Part shown: in pieces, positions 5,869-8,524 of the stretch | How the letters are laid out: the number at the start of each line of letters is the position of its first letter | Position numbering within the stretch: the first letter of the stretch is position 1 | NCBI GenBank assembly: GCA_965652425.1 | Contig: CBFGVX010000107.1 | Span: 1 to 8,524, forward strand | Direction of reading: 5' to 3' | Length of the DNA stretch: 8,524 nt | Origin: JANSXG01 sp965652425 | GTDB taxonomy: Bacteria > Planctomycetota > Phycisphaerae > Phycisphaerales > UBA1924 | Notes under the pieces: model-generated | The model's input: the letters and a program-made list of their open reading frames with translations, nothing else | Told to the model about the DNA's origin: nothing | Database searches by the model: none | Made by a program: the position numbers and the translations under genes

Positions 5869-6267
5869 ATGAGCGAGATCGATGATTCCAATGTTGTGAC
5901 AATCACTTTGCCGGTCCCGGATCGCCGGACGGCCCAGCGCCCGAAGTACGAACAGGACCCGGACAAGCCATGGCTCTGGAATGTCGTGCTGCTCGATAGC
6001 GACGACCACAGCTATGAGTATGTGATGGAGCTGGCGATGCGCCTGTTCGGGTACCCCCTGGAACGGGCGTACAAGGCCGCGGCGAAGGTGGACAAGGACG
6101 GCCGGGCCGTCCTGCTGACGACCCACAAGGAACTGGCGGAACTGAAGATCGAGCAGATCCGCTCCTTCGGGCGCGACCCGCGGGTGTCGGAATGCTCGGG
6201 CGCGATGAGCGCGATCCTGGAGCCGGCGATGAGCACGGCCGACGAGAGCGATTGCCCCGGCGGGTGA
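5869..6267 (+). CDS. clpS: ClpS-like adaptor with altered N-degron pocket
   Basis: ClpS delivers N-end-rule substrates to the ClpAP or ClpCP protease. From the chosen ATG the protein has 132 residues: a flexible N-terminal part (1-33), the ClpS core (about 35-102; NVVLLDSDDHSYEYVMELAMRLFG, then GRAVLLTTHKELAELKIEQI), and a C-terminal tail with SGAMSAILEPA. Aligned by eye to E. coli ClpS, Asn34 becomes Asp43, Asp35 becomes Ser44, Asp36 is kept as Asp45, and His66 becomes Asp75. Asn34 and His66 hold the substrate's alpha-amino group in the classical protein, so substrate choice may differ. I recall similar DDDH-type, Asp-for-His versions in planctomycetes, so this is probably a lineage form rather than decay. 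In-frame ATGs at 5800 and 5860 are possible starts but lack better signals. No clpA or clpC is adjacent. The next gene starts 29 bp downstream. Confidence 0.82.
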   Translation: MSEIDDSNVVTITLPVPDRRTAQRPKYEQDPDKPWLWNVVLLDSDDHSYEYVMELAMRLFGYPLERAYKAAAKVDKDGRAVLLTTHKELAELKIEQIRSFGRDPRVSECSGAMSAILEPAMSTADESDCPGG

Positions 6268-6284
6268 GTTGATCGGCCGTGGAG

Positions 6285-6290
6285 TAGTCT
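6285..6290 (+). promoter_or_regulatory. -10-like TAGTCT of the dehydrogenase gene, 6 nt before ATG
   Basis: TAGTCT is followed by TCGACC and the ATG at 6297, with no Shine-Dalgarno between. It keeps only the TAnnnT core and has no clear -35, so alone it would be weak. Its spacing matches the trpE and pdxJ cases. The gene could also be co-transcribed with clpS, which ends 29 bp earlier. Confidence 0.3.
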
Positions 6291-6296
6291 TCGACC

Positions 6297-7301
6297 ATGC
6301 CGGTCTCCAAACCGCTTGTGATTCAAACCGAAGAGTTGTCCGACGAAGCGGCGGCGTGGCTGGCTGCTCGCGCTGATCTGCGCGTGTGTGCGGCCGATGA
6401 TCCGGCGTTCGGCGATCTGCTGCTCGAGGCGGCGGGGCTGGTCGTGCGGACCTACACCAAGGTCGATGGCGCGCTGCTCAAGCGAGCGCCGAACCTGAAG
6501 GTCGTGGGACGCGCGGGCGTCGCGATCGACAACATCGATGTGGCCGCCTGCCGCGAGCGGGGCGTGGAGGTGGTGCATACGCCGGACGCGAACACGCGCG
6601 CGGTGGTGGAGCTGGTCACGGCGTTCCTGCTCGATGCGATCCGGCCCCGGCTGTTCCTCGACAAGGCGCTGGCGAAGGAGGATTGGAAACGGGTGCGCGG
6701 AGAACTGGTCGGTCGGAGGCAGGCCTGCGAGATGATTCTTGGCGTGCTCGGCTTCGGCCGGATCGGCTCGAAGATCGCGCGCGTTGGGCAGGCGCTGGGG
6801 ATGCGGGTGGTGTACTGCGATCTGCGCGACATACCCGAGCGCGAACGCGGCTATGACGCATCAGGAATCGGCGAACACGGGCGGCCCCAGCCCGTCTCGT
6901 TCGATCAGCTCTTCGAGTTCAGCGATGTCGTCTCGGTGCATGTCGACAACCGGCCCGAGAACAGGCGCATCGTGAATCTCGACGCCCTCAAGCGGCTGCC
7001 CGCGGGCGCGATCCTGATCAACACGGCGCGGGGGTTCGTGGTGGATCCGCTGGGAGTCGCGGCGTGGCTGCGCGATGATCCCTCTGCGCAGGCGATCCTG
7101 GATGTGCACGACCCGGAGCCGATCGAGGAGAACGCTCCGTTGCTGGAATTGCCGAACGCGCACCTGTCGCCTCACATCGGAGCTGCGACGCGCCTGGCAC
7201 ACGCGAACATGAGCTGGGTCGTGCGCGATGTCTGGCGGGTGCTATGCGGGGAGAAGCCGGAGTTCGCGGCGGGGGCATTGGTGCCGCAGCCGCGCGGGTG
7301 A
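6297..7301 (+). CDS. D-isomer-specific 2-hydroxyacid dehydrogenase
   Basis: This family oxidises or reduces D-2-hydroxy acids with NAD; members include phosphoglycerate dehydrogenase (SerA) and erythronate-4-phosphate dehydrogenase (PdxB). The 334-residue protein has a split substrate domain around a Rossmann domain. GRAGVAIDNID lies at 71-81. The NAD site GFGRIG is at 152-157, with Asp175 at the end of the next strand, favouring NAD over NADP. The catalytic triad is complete: Arg245 in NTARG, Glu274 in HDPEP, and His293 in SPHIG. There is no C-terminal ACT domain as in long SerA, nor the PdxB dimerisation domain. The loop where many relatives have a PLT(P/E)xT motif reads VDNRPENR (216-223), which may alter substrate choice. 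pdxJ follows 31 bp downstream on the same strand, which makes a vitamin B6 role attractive; a serine pathway role is equally possible. The exact substrate cannot be read from the sequence, so no symbol is given. Confidence 0.88.
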   Translation: MPVSKPLVIQTEELSDEAAAWLAARADLRVCAADDPAFGDLLLEAAGLVVRTYTKVDGALLKRAPNLKVVGRAGVAIDNIDVAACRERGVEVVHTPDANTRAVVELVTAFLLDAIRPRLFLDKALAKEDWKRVRGELVGRRQACEMILGVLGFGRIGSKIARVGQALGMRVVYCDLRDIPERERGYDASGIGEHGRPQPVSFDQLFEFSDVVSVHVDNRPENRRIVNLDALKRLPAGAILINTARGFVVDPLGVAAWLRDDPSAQAILDVHDPEPIEENAPLLELPNAHLSPHIGAATRLAHANMSWVVRDVWRVLCGEKPEFAAGALVPQPRG

Positions 7302-7326
7302 TCGGCTCATGGAGCTGAGGTACACT
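7298..7326 (+). promoter_or_regulatory. Candidate pdxJ promoter with start point at the ATG
   Basis: GTGATC (7298-7303), a 17-bp spacer and TACACT (7321-7326) end six bases before the pdxJ ATG at 7333. The -35 overlaps the stop codon of the upstream dehydrogenase gene. A GAGG at 7317-7320 is 12 nt from the ATG, too far for a typical ribosome site. Confidence 0.4.
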
Positions 7327-7332
7327 TCATTC

Positions 7333-8091
7333 ATGATCCAACTCGGCGTCAATATCGATCACACCGCGACCGTCCGGCAGGCCCGTCGGGGCGTCGAGCC
7401 GGACCCGGTTCGGGCGGCCCATGAGGCGATCCTGGGCGGTGCGGACGGCATCACGGTGCATCTGCGCGAAGATCGACGGCACATCCAGGACCGCGATGTT
7501 CAGCGCCTGCGCGAGGCCCTGACGGGGACCGGGGTGAAGCTGAATCTGGAGATGGCGGCGACCGAGGAGATGGTCCGCATCGCTCGGGAGGTGAAGGCCG
7601 AGATCGCGATGCTCGTGCCGGAGGGGCGTGCGGAGATCACCACCGAGGGCGGGCTGGATGTGCTGGGCCAACGGGATCGGCTGGCGGATGTGGTGGCGGA
7701 ACTCAAGGACGGCGGGCTGATCGTGTCGGCGTTCATCGATCCCGTGCCGCGCCAGATCGAGGTGGCGGCGGCGATCGGTTTCGATGTCTGCGAGGTCCAC
7801 ACCGGGCCGTACGCCCACGCGTTCGCGGAAGTGGGGGGCGATTTCCTGCACGAGAAGCTCAAGCGCGAACTTGCGGCGGTGCGTTCGGCGGGCGAGGCGA
7901 TCCGCAGCGCGGGGATGCGCTTCAACGCGGGGCACGCGCTGAACTACCACAATGTGCAGCCGATCGCCGCACTCGAGGGGATCGCCGAGTTGCACATCGG
8001 GCACGCGATCGTCAGCCGCGCGATCTTCGACGGGCTGAGGAGCGCGGTGGCGGAGATGAAGCGGCTGATGGTGGGAGCGGCGGCTCAGTAG
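7333..8091 (+). CDS. pdxJ: Pyridoxine 5'-phosphate synthase PdxJ
   Basis: PdxJ joins 1-deoxy-D-xylulose 5-phosphate with 3-amino-1-hydroxyacetone 1-phosphate to make pyridoxine 5'-phosphate, the ring-closing step of the DXP-dependent vitamin B6 route, in the cytoplasm. The 252 residues form a TIM barrel of normal length. Family motifs are MIQLGVNIDHTATVRQARRG (Asn7, Asp9, His10), TVHLREDRRHI (His43, Arg45, His50), LNLEMA (Glu73), CEVHTGPYA (about 153-161), NAGHALNY (His201, matching the catalytic His of the E. coli enzyme) and HIGHAIVSRA, the phosphate-binding end. The start at 7333 is chosen because the family begins MIxLGVNIDH. Upstream in-frame codons, including an ATG at 7309, would add non-conserved residues. 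It follows the dehydrogenase gene by 31 bp. All expected active-site residues appear present. No terminator hairpin is evident past the TAG, only a TTTTT at 8101-8105. Confidence 0.96.
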   Translation: MIQLGVNIDHTATVRQARRGVEPDPVRAAHEAILGGADGITVHLREDRRHIQDRDVQRLREALTGTGVKLNLEMAATEEMVRIAREVKAEIAMLVPEGRAEITTEGGLDVLGQRDRLADVVAELKDGGLIVSAFIDPVPRQIEVAAAIGFDVCEVHTGPYAHAFAEVGGDFLHEKLKRELAAVRSAGEAIRSAGMRFNAGHALNYHNVQPIAALEGIAELHIGHAIVSRAIFDGLRSAVAEMKRLMVGAAAQ

Positions 8092-8285
8092 TTCCGATAG
8101 TTTTTGCCTTCCGAGTCTTGGTGTGGCGGTAGTGGAAGTAGCGTCGCTGCGAAGTCCAAGACCTTTCAGAATCTGCAAGTTTTTCTTGAATCCATATGCC
8201 GTAACCGCTACTTTCGTGTGCGAGTAATTGCAGCATCGATGCACGATGCATGTGACTCAAAGGAAAATTTACTCTGACAGGACTC
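8092..8285. other. Less GC-rich intergenic stretch with inverted and tandem repeats
   Basis: This gap of about 190 bp has no gene that I can support and is visibly richer in A and T than the rest of the window. GTCTTGG (8115-8121) faces CCAAGAC (8156-8162) exactly. GGAAGTAGCG (8134-8143) faces CGCTACTTTC (8206-8215) with one mismatch. The two pairs interleave, so they could form alternative RNA folds. The sequence GCATCGATGC (8233-8242) is palindromic and overlaps a tandem CGATGCA x2 (8237-8250). A small RNA, a regulated leader or a binding region are possible readings; none can be confirmed here. Confidence 0.4.
8186..8214 (+). promoter_or_regulatory. Candidate promoter of the 3'-edge membrane-protein gene
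   Basis: TTGAAT (8186-8191) and TACTTT (8209-8214) are separated by 17 bp. A start near 8221 would give a leader of about 65 nt carrying the CGATGCA tandem repeat. A second -10-like TACTCT sits at 8270-8275, nearer the gene but without a good -35. Confidence 0.35.
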
Positions 8286-8524
8286 ATGGCAATGGCAGAA
8301 ATCTTTGAGGCGATACTGGGTTTCTTTGCTGCGTACTGGTTTCCATTGCTCACATTCATCATCGGGTTCACTATCGGTAGCGCGATTTTCCTTTCAAGAG
8401 AACAAGAGCGGCTCGCCCGACTGACTCGGGGAATCGAAGTGCCCGAGGAGTGGAAAACGGGTCCGATCGATGTGGCGATGAATGGAAGGCCCATGTCCAA
8501 AGAAGAGATGTCTCAGTCCGCTTT
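8286..8524 (+). CDS. Small single-pass membrane protein, 5' part (3' end outside window)
   Basis: An open frame begins with ATG at 8286 and runs off the window edge after 79 codons. I do not recognise the protein. It starts MAMAEIFEAILGFFAAYW and has one strong membrane segment (about residues 10-36, ending GFTIGSAIFL). A charged helix with SREQERLARLTRG follows, then a soluble part containing VPEEWKTGP and MSKEEM. AGGA at 8279-8282 is 3 nt before the first ATG and 9 nt before a second ATG at 8292, so the true start may be 8292. A predicted topology of N-out/C-in would follow the positive-inside rule. Codon use looks less GC-biased than in pdxJ and trpE, consistent with the preceding gap. Its function is unknown. 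Confidence 0.65.
   Translation, partial: MAMAEIFEAILGFFAAYWFPLLTFIIGFTIGSAIFLSREQERLARLTRGIEVPEEWKTGPIDVAMNGRPMSKEEMSQSA

Noticed and set aside
5656..6126. N-terminal extension of the HU frame to an upstream ATG
   Set aside because: The extension would be antisense to clpS and shows no HU-like sequence. The family start at 5655 has a Shine-Dalgarno.
7327..8244. 305-codon minus-strand open frame opposite pdxJ
   Set aside because: It is antisense to the whole of pdxJ, the product is His/Arg-rich without domains, and pdxJ is unambiguous.
8012..8500. 162-codon minus-strand open frame at the right edge
   Set aside because: It overlaps the end of pdxJ and the plus-strand membrane-protein frame. 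Its product is Ser/Arg-rich with no motif, and the plus frame has a clean membrane helix and a ribosome site.

Overview
This GC-rich window carries eight complete protein genes, with a partial gene at each edge. I see no tRNA, rRNA, insertion sequence or CRISPR array. The gene set (FloA-type flotillin, an unusual ClpS with an SGAMSAILEP-type tail, an ExbD plus acidic TonB-like pair, orphan trpE, pdxJ) and the base composition suggest a planctomycete-type chromosome, perhaps class Phycisphaerae. That assignment is inference from remembered family resemblance, not a database result.

Left region (1-3670): the C-terminal two thirds of a flotillin-like floA (+) converges on an exported protein of unknown function (-). 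Further right, all on the minus strand, are a cysteine-free Rrf2-type regulator, a TonB-like protein and ExbD. The intergenic stretches hold a clear intrinsic terminator behind the rrf2 gene, a perfect 8+8 bp dyad upstream of the exported-protein gene, and a 10-bp direct repeat plus an imperfect dyad upstream of the rrf2 gene. No exbB lies beside exbD/tonB.

Central region (3671-5655): a 56-bp divergent promoter region separates exbD (-) from trpE (+), which encodes anthranilate synthase component I. trpE has no trpG in the window. It converges on an HU-family DNA-binding protein gene (-).

Right region (5656-8524, all +): clpS, a D-2-hydroxyacid dehydrogenase and pdxJ, then a less GC-rich, structure-rich gap and a partial small membrane protein. 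The dehydrogenase beside pdxJ could supply the early oxidation step of the DXP-dependent vitamin B6 pathway (a PdxB-like role) or act in serine synthesis.

The most unusual signal is architectural. Five genes (exbD, trpE, clpS, the dehydrogenase and pdxJ) have a TAnnnT -10-like hexamer ending 6-7 nt before the ATG, with no good Shine-Dalgarno in between. A sixth (the TonB-like gene) has TATTCT 9 nt before its ATG. This is the geometry expected of leaderless or nearly leaderless mRNAs. HU, the Rrf2 regulator and the exported protein instead show Shine-Dalgarno-like sequences. No obviously new multi-gene system such as a defence island is visible.
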